Shown here piece by piece: positions 31,581-39,783 of a DNA stretch of 55,910 nt. The position numbers and the translations under genes are program-made. The stretch is from positions 1-55,910 of the forward strand of contig JASHSK010000324.1 of the NCBI GenBank assembly GCA_030038755.1, read 5' to 3'. This DNA is from Gammaproteobacteria bacterium. Its GTDB lineage: Bacteria; Pseudomonadota; Gammaproteobacteria; Steroidobacterales; Steroidobacteraceae. The notes under the pieces were generated by a model. That model was not told the DNA's origin. It saw only the letters and a program-made list of their open reading frames with translations, and ran no database searches. Positions within the stretch are counted from its first letter, which is position 1. Every line of letters starts with the position of its first letter.

Positions 31581-34247
31581 ATGAAGCGCTGGACTGTCTG
31601 TCTGATCGCGACTTTGTCGGTGCTGCCGTGGCCGCTGGCGGCCGCCGCGGCTGCCTCCCCCCAGGGCGTGCTGCGCGCGACGCTGCCCAACGGCCTGCGC
31701 GTGATCCTGGTGCGCAACACGCTCGCGCCCGTCGTCTCGACCTCGGTCAACTACCTGGTCGGCTCCGACGAAGCGCCCGCCGGTTTTCCCGGCATGGCGC
31801 ATGCCCAGGAACACATGATGTTCCGTGGCACGCCCGGTCTGACGGCCGATCAGCTGGCCGACATCGGGGCGGTGATGGGCGGGGATTTCAACGCCGACAC
31901 GCGTGAGAGCATCACCCAGTATCTGTTCACCGTGCCCTCCGACGATCTGGACGTGGCGCTGCATATCGAAGCGTTGCGCATGCGCGGAGTGGACGACAGT
32001 GCTCAGGGCTGGGACCAGGAGCGCGGCGCCATCGAACAGGAGGTGGCACGCGACATGTCGGATCCGGAATACGTGCTGTACACGAAGCTGCGTGCCTACG
32101 AGTACGCCGGTACGCCCTACGCACACGACGCCCTCGGTACGCGCCCTTCCTTCGATAACACCACCGCGCAGATGTTGCAGCAGTTTCACGCGCGCTGGTA
32201 CGCACCCAACAACGCGGTATTCGTCGTCGTCGGGGACCTGGAGTTGCAGCCCACGCTGGCGAAGATTCGCGCGCTGTTCGGGGACATCCCGCGCAAGACG
32301 CTGCCGGAGCGGCCCACCGTCGAGCTGCGTCCGATCACGGCCACGAGCTTCTCGGTCCCCACCGATCAGCCCAACGGCTTCCTGATGGTCGCGGTTCGCA
32401 CCCCCGGCGCTCGCAGCCCGGACTTCCCGGCGCTGGAGGTGCTCTCCGACGTGCTCAGCAGCCGGCGCTTCGCCCTCTACGACCTGGTCGCGCAGGGCGA
32501 GGCCCTGGACGCCGGTTTCTCGCTCGATCCGCTACCGCGCGCCGGGCTCGCTTTCGCCACGGTGGCGTTTGCCGCCGGTTCCGACCACGCGGCGCTCATG
32601 AAGGAAACGCAGGACATCCTCGCGAAGGTCGCGCGCGACGGCGTGCCGGCCGATCTGGTACAGGCCGCCAAGATCCAGGAGGAGCGTGAGGCGGGCTTCG
32701 AGCGCAACTCCATCGAAGGGCTGGCTTCCATCTGGTCCGACGCCGTGACGCTCTACGGCCTGCGCTCGCCCGATGAGGACCTGCAGCGCATCGAGCGCGT
32801 GACCGTCGCCGACGTCAATCGCGTCGCTCGAGAGTACCTGGTGCTCGACCGCGCCGCCTCGGCGACGCTGCTGCCACAGGGCTCGGGCCGACCGCTGGTC
32901 GCCAGCGGTGGCTTCGGCGGGCAGGAGAGCATCTCGTTGGGCGAGGGAACGCCGACCGCACTGCCCGACTGGGCGCAGCAGGCGGTTGCGCGTCTCGTCG
33001 TGCCGCCGCTGACGACGCATCCGATCATCAGCAAACTGCCGAACGGCCTGACGCTGATGGTTCAGCCCGAGGACGTCAGCAATACGGTCAGCGTGATCGG
33101 TCACATCCGCAACCGCCCCGACACCGAGCAGCCAAAGGGTCAGGAGGGCGTCTCCGATATGCTGGATGCGCTGCTGCCCTTCGGTACCGAGCGGCTCGAT
33201 CGGCTGGCCTATCAGAGCGCCCTCGATGCCATCGGTGCGCAGGAGCAGGCTGGTGCCGACTTCACCGTGCAGGCGCTTGCTCCCTACTTTGACCGCGCCG
33301 TCGAACTGCTGGCCGACAATGAGCTGCACCCGGCACTGCCAGAGCAGGTCATGCGGTTGTTGCAGCCGCAGCTCATCGCCCAGGTCGGCGCACGCAATAC
33401 CAGTCCCGGCTATCTTGCGCAGCGCTCGATGGTGAGCGCGCTGTTCCCGTCCACCGACCCGACCTTGCGTCAGGCCACGCCGCAGAGCGTGCGTGACCTG
33501 ACGCTGCAGGACGTGCGCGATTACTACCAGCGTGTATATCGCCCCGACCTCACGACCATCGTCGTGATCGGCAACGTCACGCCCGAGGCTGCCCGCGCCA
33601 CCATCGAGAAGTACTTCGGTGCCTGGAGCGCCAGCGGTCCAAAACCCGATACCGACCTGCCGGTCGCCCCGCCCAACATGCCCGCCCAGGTCAACGTGCC
33701 GGATGCCAGCCGGGTGCAGGATTCCGTCGAGCTCTCGGAGGATCTGTCACTGACGCGCGCCGATCCGGATTACTACGCGCTCGAGCTCGGCAACGCCGTG
33801 CTCGGTGGCGGCTTCTATTCCACGCGCCTGTCCATCCAGATGCGCAAGAACACCGGTCTGGTCTATACGGTCGGCTCGCAGCTGCAGGCCGGCCGCACGC
33901 GCGCGGTGTACAGCGTCTTCTATGCCTGCGACCCCCAGAACGTCGGCCGCGCCGCAGCCATCGCGACGCAGCTGTTGACGGAGATGCAGCAGGCGCCACC
34001 GCGGCCCGACGAGCTGGCGCGTGTCAAGGCGCTGCTGCTGCGGCAGATCCCGCTGGGCGAGGGGAGCATCGACGCGATCGCCGAGGGTTTTCTCACGCGC
34101 CGCGAGCTGAACCTGCCACCCGACGAGCCCATCATTGCCGCGCGCCATTACATCGAGCTGACGGGCGCGGACGTGCAGGCGGCTTTCCGCAAGTGGATCC
34201 GCCCCAACGACATGGTGCGCGTCGTGCGCGGGCCGCCGCCGCACTGA
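31581..34247 (+). CDS. Zinc metallopeptidase, M16 family, two-domain
   Basis: 888 residues with a signal peptide (about 1-24). The inverted zinc motif HAQEH is at residues 74-78 in the N-terminal M16 domain, with a distal Glu in the EQEVARD segment. An inactive second M16 pair follows from about residue 475 (LPNGLTLMVQPEDVSNTVSVIGH) and lacks HxxEH. ATG 31581 has AGGGG upstream and starts the signal peptide. Periplasmic or outer-membrane processing of peptides or envelope proteins is likely. Confidence 0.9.
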   Translation: MKRWTVCLIATLSVLPWPLAAAAAASPQGVLRATLPNGLRVILVRNTLAPVVSTSVNYLVGSDEAPAGFPGMAHAQEHMMFRGTPGLTADQLADIGAVMGGDFNADTRESITQYLFTVPSDDLDVALHIEALRMRGVDDSAQGWDQERGAIEQEVARDMSDPEYVLYTKLRAYEYAGTPYAHDALGTRPSFDNTTAQMLQQFHARWYAPNNAVFVVVGDLELQPTLAKIRALFGDIPRKTLPERPTVELRPITATSFSVPTDQPNGFLMVAVRTPGARSPDFPALEVLSDVLSSRRFALYDLVAQGEALDAGFSLDPLPRAGLAFATVAFAAGSDHAALMKETQDILAKVARDGVPADLVQAAKIQEEREAGFERNSIEGLASIWSDAVTLYGLRSPDEDLQRIERVTVADVNRVAREYLVLDRAASATLLPQGSGRPLVASGGFGGQESISLGEGTPTALPDWAQQAVARLVVPPLTTHPIISKLPNGLTLMVQPEDVSNTVSVIGHIRNRPDTEQPKGQEGVSDMLDALLPFGTERLDRLAYQSALDAIGAQEQAGADFTVQALAPYFDRAVELLADNELHPALPEQVMRLLQPQLIAQVGARNTSPGYLAQRSMVSALFPSTDPTLRQATPQSVRDLTLQDVRDYYQRVYRPDLTTIVVIGNVTPEAARATIEKYFGAWSASGPKPDTDLPVAPPNMPAQVNVPDASRVQDSVELSEDLSLTRADPDYYALELGNAVLGGGFYSTRLSIQMRKNTGLVYTVGSQLQAGRTRAVYSVFYACDPQNVGRAAAIATQLLTEMQQAPPRPDELARVKALLLRQIPLGEGSIDAIAEGFLTRRELNLPPDEPIIAARHYIELTGADVQAAFRKWIRPNDMVRVVRGPPPH

Positions 34248-34380
34248 ACCGAAGCTCTCGGGAGGTGCAGCGCTGCGGGGAGTACCCGCAGGTGCATCGC
34301 CGGACTCCATCGCCGGGAGTCGGCAGTCTGAGATTCTTGCGTGGCTTGTATGGGATTCCAGATATCCTTATTATGGAGGC

Positions 34381-34611
34381 ATGAAAACCACGGTAGATAT
34401 TCCTGAAAAGGCGCTGGCCGATGCCATGCGCTTTGCCGGCGCCAAGACCAAGCGCGAGGCGATCGTGACAGCCATTGAGGACTACAATCGCCGCAAGCGC
34501 ATGGCGGAGCTGATCAGATACTCGGGCACCTCCGAGACGCTCCTGTCCAATGAGGCGATTGAGGATCTGGAAAAAAAACGCACCCGCCGGCTCGGAAAGC
34601 CGGGTAAGTGA
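34381..34611 (+). CDS. Antitoxin, VapB-type (ribbon-helix-helix)
   Basis: 76 residues: MKTTVDIPEKALADAMRFAGAKTKREAIVTAIEDY is a VapB-like ribbon-helix-helix that binds DNA, and the C-terminal tail wraps the toxin. GGAGG at 34375-34379 sits directly before ATG 34381. It overlaps the toxin start by 4 bp (GTGA). A run of eight A near 34570 falls inside the frame. Confidence 0.88.
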   Translation: MKTTVDIPEKALADAMRFAGAKTKREAIVTAIEDYNRRKRMAELIRYSGTSETLLSNEAIEDLEKKRTRRLGKPGK

Positions 34612-34976
34612 AACTGATCGACACCTCCTGCTGGGTGCATCAGATTCGGGCGCGGGGCGACCCGGCCGTCCGCTCGCGGGTGGAGGGCTCACTCACGGCA
34701 GGTACTGCGGCTTGGTGTGCGCAGGTACGGCTGGAGCTCTGGGCGGGTGCGCGCTCGGATCAGGATCGAAAGCTACTGCGCGACTATGAACGGGTCTTGC
34801 CGGATCTTGCCATTACGGATCAGGTCTGGTCCTTGGCATGCGATTTGGGTGATCGCGCCCGTCGGGTCGGGATCAGCGCCGGTGCGGGTGATTTGCTCAT
34901 CGCGGCATGCGCCCGTGTTCACGGTGCGGAGTTGGAATATGCCGACGCCGATTTCGATCGGCTGAACTCGCTCTGA
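34608..34976 (+). CDS. Toxin, VapC-type PIN-domain ribonuclease
   Basis: 122 residues with acidic metal-binding residues in the PIN pattern: LIDTSCW (Asp5), LELWAGARSD (Glu near 43), GAGDLLIAACAR (Asp near 93) and YADADFDRL (Asp near 115). Magnesium-dependent RNase of a type II toxin-antitoxin module with the preceding antitoxin. GTG start 34608 is set by the GTGA overlap. Confidence 0.9.
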   Translation: MKLIDTSCWVHQIRARGDPAVRSRVEGSLTAGTAAWCAQVRLELWAGARSDQDRKLLRDYERVLPDLAITDQVWSLACDLGDRARRVGISAGAGDLLIAACARVHGAELEYADADFDRLNSL

Positions 34977-35116
34977 CGCAGCGGGCTGGCCGCGCAGGGA
35001 CCGCCACCCGAAATGGCGCTGCGGCCATCACGGCCTCGCGCACGATGTCCTCAGACGCTCGTCATAGCAGTCGACGGTGATCCGGCTGTGCTCGGGCCAT
35101 ATCGGTGGTTCATCCA

Positions 35117-35154
35117 CGCGTCAAGGATTAATCCTTGACGCGATCCTTGACGCG
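35117..35154. promoter_or_regulatory. Palindromic operator of the second toxin-antitoxin pair
   Basis: A perfect 26-bp palindrome (35117-35142; half CGCGTCAAGGATT) is followed by a third copy of ATCCTTGACGCG (35143-35154). TTGACG (35135-35140) with TAACCT (35158-35163), 17 bp apart, makes a promoter that overlaps the operator, consistent with autorepression. Confidence 0.75.
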
Positions 35155-35171
35155 AGGTAACCTGCATTCTC

Positions 35172-35450
35172 ATGAGCAAGGTTACGGGCAAATTTCAGGT
35201 CACCCTGCCCAAGCGGCTGGTGACGGCCTACGGCATCAAAGTCGGGGACGAAGTCGAGTTTTCCGCCGCTGGGGACCGCATTGCGCTGCGGCCGCCGGGG
35301 CACAAGCCCGTGGATCGCGCCCGCCGGTTGCGCGAGTTTGATCGTGCCACCGAGCGCCAACGCAACCGCGAACGCACGCGGTCGCTCGAGGTGGCGAGCG
35401 AACGTGGCTGGACCCGCGAAGAGCTCTACGTGCGTGGCCGGTCTGGTTGA
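35172..35450 (+). CDS. Antitoxin, AbrB/SpoVT-type
   Basis: 92 residues with a swapped-hairpin N-terminus (MSKVTGKFQVTLPKRLVTAYGIKVGDEVEFSAAGDRIALRPP) typical of AbrB/MazE-like antitoxins, then a helical, charged toxin-binding tail. No ribosome-binding site is evident and the predicted transcription start lies within a couple of bases of ATG 35172, so the message may be leaderless. The operator palindrome directly upstream fits autoregulation. Confidence 0.85.
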   Translation: MSKVTGKFQVTLPKRLVTAYGIKVGDEVEFSAAGDRIALRPPGHKPVDRARRLREFDRATERQRNRERTRSLEVASERGWTREELYVRGRSG

Positions 35451-35859
35451 TACCAACGTCCTCGTCTACCGCTTCGATCCGCGTTTTCCCGCGAAGCAGG
35501 CGCGCGCAGCGGCCTTGCTGCGCAAGGGCCTCGAGGAAGAATCGCTCGTCATCCCCCATCAGGCACTGATCGAGTTCATCGCGGTCGTCAGCCGGCACAT
35601 CGCTGGCGGCGCGCCGTTGCTACCGCTGGCCGACGCGCGGCGCGAGGCCGAGGAAATGATCGCACAGTTCCCCGTCGCCTATCCCACCGAGGGCACGCTG
35701 CGCACGGCCCTGCGCGGCTCAGCGCTCTATCAGTTGTCCTGGTTCGATGCGCACCTTTGGGCGTATGCGGACGAGTTGGGCCTCGATACGCTCTGGAGCG
35801 AGGACTTCGAGCACGGCCGCACCTACGGGCGCGTGACCGTGATCGACCCTTTTCGCTGA
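35434..35859 (+). CDS. Toxin, PIN-domain ribonuclease (VapC-like)
   Basis: 141 residues starting at GTG 35434, overlapping the antitoxin by 17 bp. Acidic PIN residues: GLVDTNVLVYRFD (Asp near 5), ALIEFIAVVSR (Glu), and SWFDAHLWAYADELGLDTLWSEDFEHG in the C-terminal part. Forms a type II module with the AbrB-type antitoxin. It converges on the MoeB-like gene. Confidence 0.87.
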   Translation: MAGLVDTNVLVYRFDPRFPAKQARAAALLRKGLEEESLVIPHQALIEFIAVVSRHIAGGAPLLPLADARREAEEMIAQFPVAYPTEGTLRTALRGSALYQLSWFDAHLWAYADELGLDTLWSEDFEHGRTYGRVTVIDPFR

Positions 35860-35890
35860 TGGCGGGGCGGGGATCCCAGGGACACCGTCG

Positions 35891-37099
35891 TTACAGCGGC
35901 AGCGACGGCTCGACCGCCGCCTGCCATGCGAGCAGCCCGCCTTCCAGCTGCAGCGGTGTGGCAATCCCGGCGCGTCGCGCCAGGGCGCAGGCTTTGAGAC
36001 TGCGAACGCCGCTCCGGCAGATGAACACCACCGCTGCATCCGGCGCGAGTGCCAGTTCGCCCAGCCCCTGCTGCTCGATGCGCGCGAGCGGCACATTCTG
36101 CGCGTGCGGCAGATGGCCGCGCGCGAATTCCTCCGGATCGCGCACATCGATGAGCCGCAGCCGCGGCTCGGCCGCGCGGGCGTCGCCCGAGCCGGTGTGA
36201 GCGACGTCCTGCGACAGCCGGGCCAGCCGCTGCGCCAACTCGCTCGCCGAGATGCGCGGCACGCGCTGCTGCTCCTCCGCCGTGCAGAAGCCCGGCGGAT
36301 CGTGCGGCTCATGGATGCTGGGATGATCGCCGCACACGGCGCACTCGGGGCGGCGCGCGATGCGAAACTCATCGAAGCGCAGGTTCAACGCGTCATACAC
36401 CAGCACGCGACCCAGCAACGGCTCGCCGATGCCCAGCAGCAGCTTGATCGCCTCGGTGGCCTGCACCGCGCCGAGCACTCCGGGCAGTACGCCGAGCACG
36501 CCCGCCTGCGCACAGTTGGGTAGCACGCCCTCGGTCAGCGCGGGAAACAGGCAGCGATAACACGGCCCACGTCCGGGCGCGTAGCTCATCGCCTGCCCCT
36601 CGAAGCGGTGGATCGCAGCGCTCACCAGCAGCTTGCCGTACAGCACGCAGGCGTCGTTGACGAGGTAACGCGTACCGATACGATCGCTGCCGTCGACGAT
36701 GAGCTCGTAGCCGTCGAACAGGGCGCGCACGTTCGCCGCGCACAGCTCGGTGGCGTGCGCGACGACGTTCAGCGTGGGGTTCAGCGCCCGCAGCCGCTCG
36801 CGTGCCCGCTCGGCCTTCGGTGCGCCGACATCGCCACTGGTGAACAACACCTGCCTCTGCAGGTTCGACTCGTCCACGCGATCGAAATCCACCAGCCCCA
36901 GCGTGCCGACGCCGGCAGCCGCGAGGTACAGCGCAGCCGGCGATCCGAGTCCGCCGGCGCCGATCACGAGCACCCGCGCCGCCTTCAGCCGCTCCTGGCC
37001 CGCACTGCCGATCTCGGGCAGCAGCAGGTGGCGGCTGTAGCGCTCGCGCTCCGCCGTCGTCAGCGGAGTGATGGGTGCCGATGTGGGTAGAGCTGACAT
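35891..37099 (-). CDS. moeB: MoeB/ThiF-type E1-like adenylyltransferase with rhodanese domain
   Basis: 402 residues. The N-terminal E1-like domain has the nucleotide loop VLVIGAGGLGSPAALYLAAAGVG, and the catalytic Cys lies near CYRCLFP/NCAQAGVLGVLPG; a CxxC pair (CAVC) binds zinc. The C-terminal rhodanese domain carries CRSGVRS near residue 362. This two-domain form activates the C-terminal Gly-Gly of a small sulfur carrier and transfers sulfur. The MoaD-like gene 64 bp upstream on the same strand is the obvious partner. Start ATG 37099. Confidence 0.9.
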   Translation of the reverse strand: MSALPTSAPITPLTTAERERYSRHLLLPEIGSAGQERLKAARVLVIGAGGLGSPAALYLAAAGVGTLGLVDFDRVDESNLQRQVLFTSGDVGAPKAERARERLRALNPTLNVVAHATELCAANVRALFDGYELIVDGSDRIGTRYLVNDACVLYGKLLVSAAIHRFEGQAMSYAPGRGPCYRCLFPALTEGVLPNCAQAGVLGVLPGVLGAVQATEAIKLLLGIGEPLLGRVLVYDALNLRFDEFRIARRPECAVCGDHPSIHEPHDPPGFCTAEEQQRVPRISASELAQRLARLSQDVAHTGSGDARAAEPRLRLIDVRDPEEFARGHLPHAQNVPLARIEQQGLGELALAPDAAVVFICRSGVRSLKACALARRAGIATPLQLEGGLLAWQAAVEPSLPL

Positions 37100-37163
37100 G
37101 TGACCGTGTCGGTGAAGTCGGGCCGCCAGTGCATGGCGGCTGGTGCAGCCGTGGGCAGGCGGC

Positions 37164-37430
37164 TCAGCCGCCGGTGAGCGCGCAGATCAAGTGTACCGAA
37201 TCCCGCGGTGCGACCGGTTGCGCCAGGTCGTGCGCCTCGCGCGCCGCCACGAAGATACGGATATGCTGGCGAATGCGCTGCTGCTCGTCGAGCATGCGAA
37301 AGCGCATCCCCGGAAAGCGCCGCTCCAGGTCGGCCAGGACCTCCGCCAGCGTGCCGCCCTCGGCGCTGACCACGGCGGCCCCGTGCGTGTAATCGCGTAA
37401 GGGACTGGCGACGTGTACCGAGCAGGTCAT
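37164..37430 (-). CDS. MoaD/ThiS-family ubiquitin-like sulfur carrier
   Basis: 88 residues with a beta-grasp pattern and the terminal Gly-Gly (ICALTGG) that is adenylated and thiocarboxylated. It lacks hallmarks that would separate molybdopterin synthase small subunit from a dedicated carrier. It lies between the BNR gene and the MoeB-rhodanese gene on one strand. The molybdopterin synthase large subunit (MoaE) is not in the window. Confidence 0.85.
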   Translation of the reverse strand: MTCSVHVASPLRDYTHGAAVVSAEGGTLAEVLADLERRFPGMRFRMLDEQQRIRQHIRIFVAAREAHDLAQPVAPRDSVHLICALTGG

Positions 37431-37481
37431 GGCAGGTCCCGGATCTCTCTTGCGGTGCCCAGTCGCGACTGGTGGCGCCGG

Positions 37482-38600
37482 TCAGTGCAGCGCGGTGGTC
37501 ACCGAGTAGATCTCCGGCAGTCGCTGCGCAATGCAGCGCCAGCTTTCCCCGGCGTCGCGGCTCGCCCAGATTTCCCCGCCGGTGGTGCCGAAATACAGGC
37601 CCGGCCGCGCCTCCTGGTCCGCGCACATGGCCTGTCGCAGCACGGTGAACCAGGCGTCCTCGCGCGGCAGCCCGCGGTCGCGGCGCTGCCAGGTACGTCC
37701 AGCGTTACGCGTCTCGTAGACGGCCGGACGGCCGGCGATCGAGGTGCGCGGCCACACACGGGTCCCGTCCATCGGCAGCACCCAGGCGGTGTCCGGCTCA
37801 TGCGGATGCACCACGATCGGAAAGCCCACATCGCCGATGCGGGTGGGCATGGCCCGTCCAATGCGCTGCCAGCGCCGCGCGGGTCGGTCGAGCCGATAAA
37901 TGCCGCAGTGGTTCTGGTGGTAGAGCCGGTCGGGCTGACGAGGATGCAGCACCACGCAGTGCGGGTCGTGTCCAAAGGGGGCATTGGGATCGGGCAGGAA
38001 GTCCGCCTCAACGCCTTCGTTCAGCGGACTCCAATCACGTCCGCCGTCCGTCGATTCAAAGATTCCCCCGACCGAGATGGCCAGATACAGATGCCGTGGG
38101 TCGCGCGGGTCGACCAGGATGGAATGCAGCAGCTCTCCGCCGGGAGTGCCGCGACCCGGCGCCCACTGCGAAAGCATCGGGTGGTCATTGAAGCCCGAGA
38201 CGCTCGCCCAGTGCTGTCCCTCGTCCTCGGAGCGGAACAGGCCGGCCGGAGACGTCCCCGCGTACCAGACACCGGGTTCGTCCACGTGACCCGGGGTGAG
38301 CCAGAACACACGCTCCACGGCGCGGCCGGTTTTCCCTGGAGCGGCCTTGGAAAAGGCCGGCGGGCCGGGCACTTCGCCCCAGCGCCGCCCGCGATCGACC
38401 GAGCGATACACCGTCGGTCCAAGGTGCCCGGTCCTGGCCGCCATCAGCAGTGTCTTGGGCGCGCGTGGATCCTGCACCACGTGATGGATCACATGGCCGA
38501 GGAACTGTGGCCCGGACAGCCGCCATCCACGGCGTTGGCGGTCGGCGCTCAACACGAAGGCGCCCTTGCGCGTACCGATCCATAGCGTCACGGTAGACAC
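37482..38600 (-). CDS. BNR/Asp-box repeat protein (sialidase/VPS10-like beta-propeller)
   Basis: 372 residues with about five Asp-box motifs of the SxDxGxxW type (YRSVDRGRRW, FRSEDEGQHW, FESTDGGRDW, YETRNAGRTW, WASRDAGESW), which build a beta-propeller. No signal peptide, so cytoplasmic. The start is a GTG (38600) with no clear ribosome-binding site. Glycosidase activity is not implied, because the propeller fold also serves as a scaffold. It is the first gene of the BNR-MoaD-MoeB strand. Confidence 0.85.
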   Translation of the reverse strand: MSTVTLWIGTRKGAFVLSADRQRRGWRLSGPQFLGHVIHHVVQDPRAPKTLLMAARTGHLGPTVYRSVDRGRRWGEVPGPPAFSKAAPGKTGRAVERVFWLTPGHVDEPGVWYAGTSPAGLFRSEDEGQHWASVSGFNDHPMLSQWAPGRGTPGGELLHSILVDPRDPRHLYLAISVGGIFESTDGGRDWSPLNEGVEADFLPDPNAPFGHDPHCVVLHPRQPDRLYHQNHCGIYRLDRPARRWQRIGRAMPTRIGDVGFPIVVHPHEPDTAWVLPMDGTRVWPRTSIAGRPAVYETRNAGRTWQRRDRGLPREDAWFTVLRQAMCADQEARPGLYFGTTGGEIWASRDAGESWRCIAQRLPEIYSVTTALH

Positions 38601-38710
38601 ACGTCACAGCATTGCCGCCGCCGTGCACGCTGTCAATCACGTCCGGGCAATCGGTCCCCTCACGGAGTACTTCCGTGCCGGCGCCGCCTGCTCAAAAGGT
38701 GACGTACACC

Positions 38711-38722
38711 TCCCAACTGGGA
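38711..38722. promoter_or_regulatory. Dyad core upstream of the outer-membrane gene
   Basis: TCCCA-AC-TGGGA with flanking ATATGCGG, same core as the dyads at 22434-22459 and 23161-23186. 108 bp before the start at 38830. Confidence 0.55.
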
Positions 38723-38829
38723 TATGCGGTTGGCGGCCACCGTGATTAGAATCTTTGCGGACGTCCGGCCGGAGTCGTGGAACTACAGCCAGGCGACCAT
38801 CTTTCTTCATAAGACAGGGAAACATACGA

Positions 38830-39624
38830 ATGAACTCTTCTCGTGGCCGTCAGCCGACGGCCCGTCCGGGCGCTGTGCGCCTGCCCTGGGCGATGAGCCT
38901 GATCCTGGCGGCAACTTCGTTCTCGGCTCACGCCCAGTCCCAGAGCGCCCAGTCCGCCGGCGGCTCGGGCGCGGCACCGGCAGCATCGGCGGCCCCCATT
39001 GCGGTGACCCTCAAATTCCCGGTGATTCTGCCCGGTGTGGGCATCGATGTGACTGGCGCGGTCAATCGCTACCTGGCTGCACGCGCCGGCTACAGCGATC
39101 TGCCTTACACCTATCACAAGTCCGGAACGCTCTCGCAGAGCAATGGCGGCTTCGGTTACACCGGCCAGAGTGAAGTCAGCGCCTGGGACTTACTGCTCGA
39201 CTACAAGCCCTTCGGGGGCGCTTTCCGTCTGACGGGCGGTGTCTATGGTCCCAATGTCGGCTTCAAAGTCACCGGCGCACCGACGCAGGCAGGGACCTTC
39301 ACCATCAACGGTGATACTTACAGCACGAGTGAGGTCAGCAATCTTCGCGGTAAGGTGGGTTGGTACAGCGTCGCTCCCTATGTGGGTCTTGGCCGGGACG
39401 GCTTCAATAAAGCATCCGAAGCTCACCCGTTCTATTTCTCGTTTGACGTGGGCGTCATTCTCGCGCGTCCGAAGGGCACGCTCAGCTACACCTGCACGGC
39501 TGTGGCGGCCGTTTGCGCCCAATTGGCCACCGACGTCGTCGCACAGGAGAACAAGCTCGATGCGACAATCGGCGGCGTGACGGTGCTGCCACTACTGCAG
39601 TTGGGTGTCGGGTATCGGTTCTGA
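38830..39624 (+). CDS. Outer-membrane beta-barrel protein, unknown function
   Basis: 264 residues with a signal peptide (about 1-36, ending SAHAQ), then a Gln/Ser/Ala-rich linker and a barrel of alternating strands that ends LLQLGVGYRF, the typical C-terminal Phe. General resemblance to small OmpW/OmpA-type barrels, but no named family is certain. AGGG precedes ATG 38830 by about 11 bases. The dyad at 38711 lies upstream, linking it to the LuxR-region operator family. Confidence 0.7.
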   Translation: MNSSRGRQPTARPGAVRLPWAMSLILAATSFSAHAQSQSAQSAGGSGAAPAASAAPIAVTLKFPVILPGVGIDVTGAVNRYLAARAGYSDLPYTYHKSGTLSQSNGGFGYTGQSEVSAWDLLLDYKPFGGAFRLTGGVYGPNVGFKVTGAPTQAGTFTINGDTYSTSEVSNLRGKVGWYSVAPYVGLGRDGFNKASEAHPFYFSFDVGVILARPKGTLSYTCTAVAAVCAQLATDVVAQENKLDATIGGVTVLPLLQLGVGYRF

Positions 39625-39783
39625 ACCGGCGGGCCGGCGCCGGGGGTCGTCGGAGCCACGGACTCCCATGGGCTTGCGGGAATAGCTGAGCTTCCACCCG
39701 GGCGCCGTGCTTGCTTGGCGCAGGCGCGTGCAGCCGCTACAGTGCGCCCGTCATCGAGCGGCACCTGCGTGGCGGAACGTGAT

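Noticed and set aside
30620-31906. Plus-strand frame of 428 codons
   Set aside because: Antisense to the isoaspartyl peptidase and overlapping the M16 start; no domain, biased composition.
34270-34292. Hairpin after the M16 peptidase
   Set aside because: TGCGGG/CCCGCA arms are present but lack a T run, and GC-rich sequence makes such pairs frequent.
34977-35171. Insertion-sequence end or attachment site in the gap before the second toxin-antitoxin pair
   Set aside because: The palindrome is better explained as the antitoxin operator; no transposase or flanking target duplication is visible.
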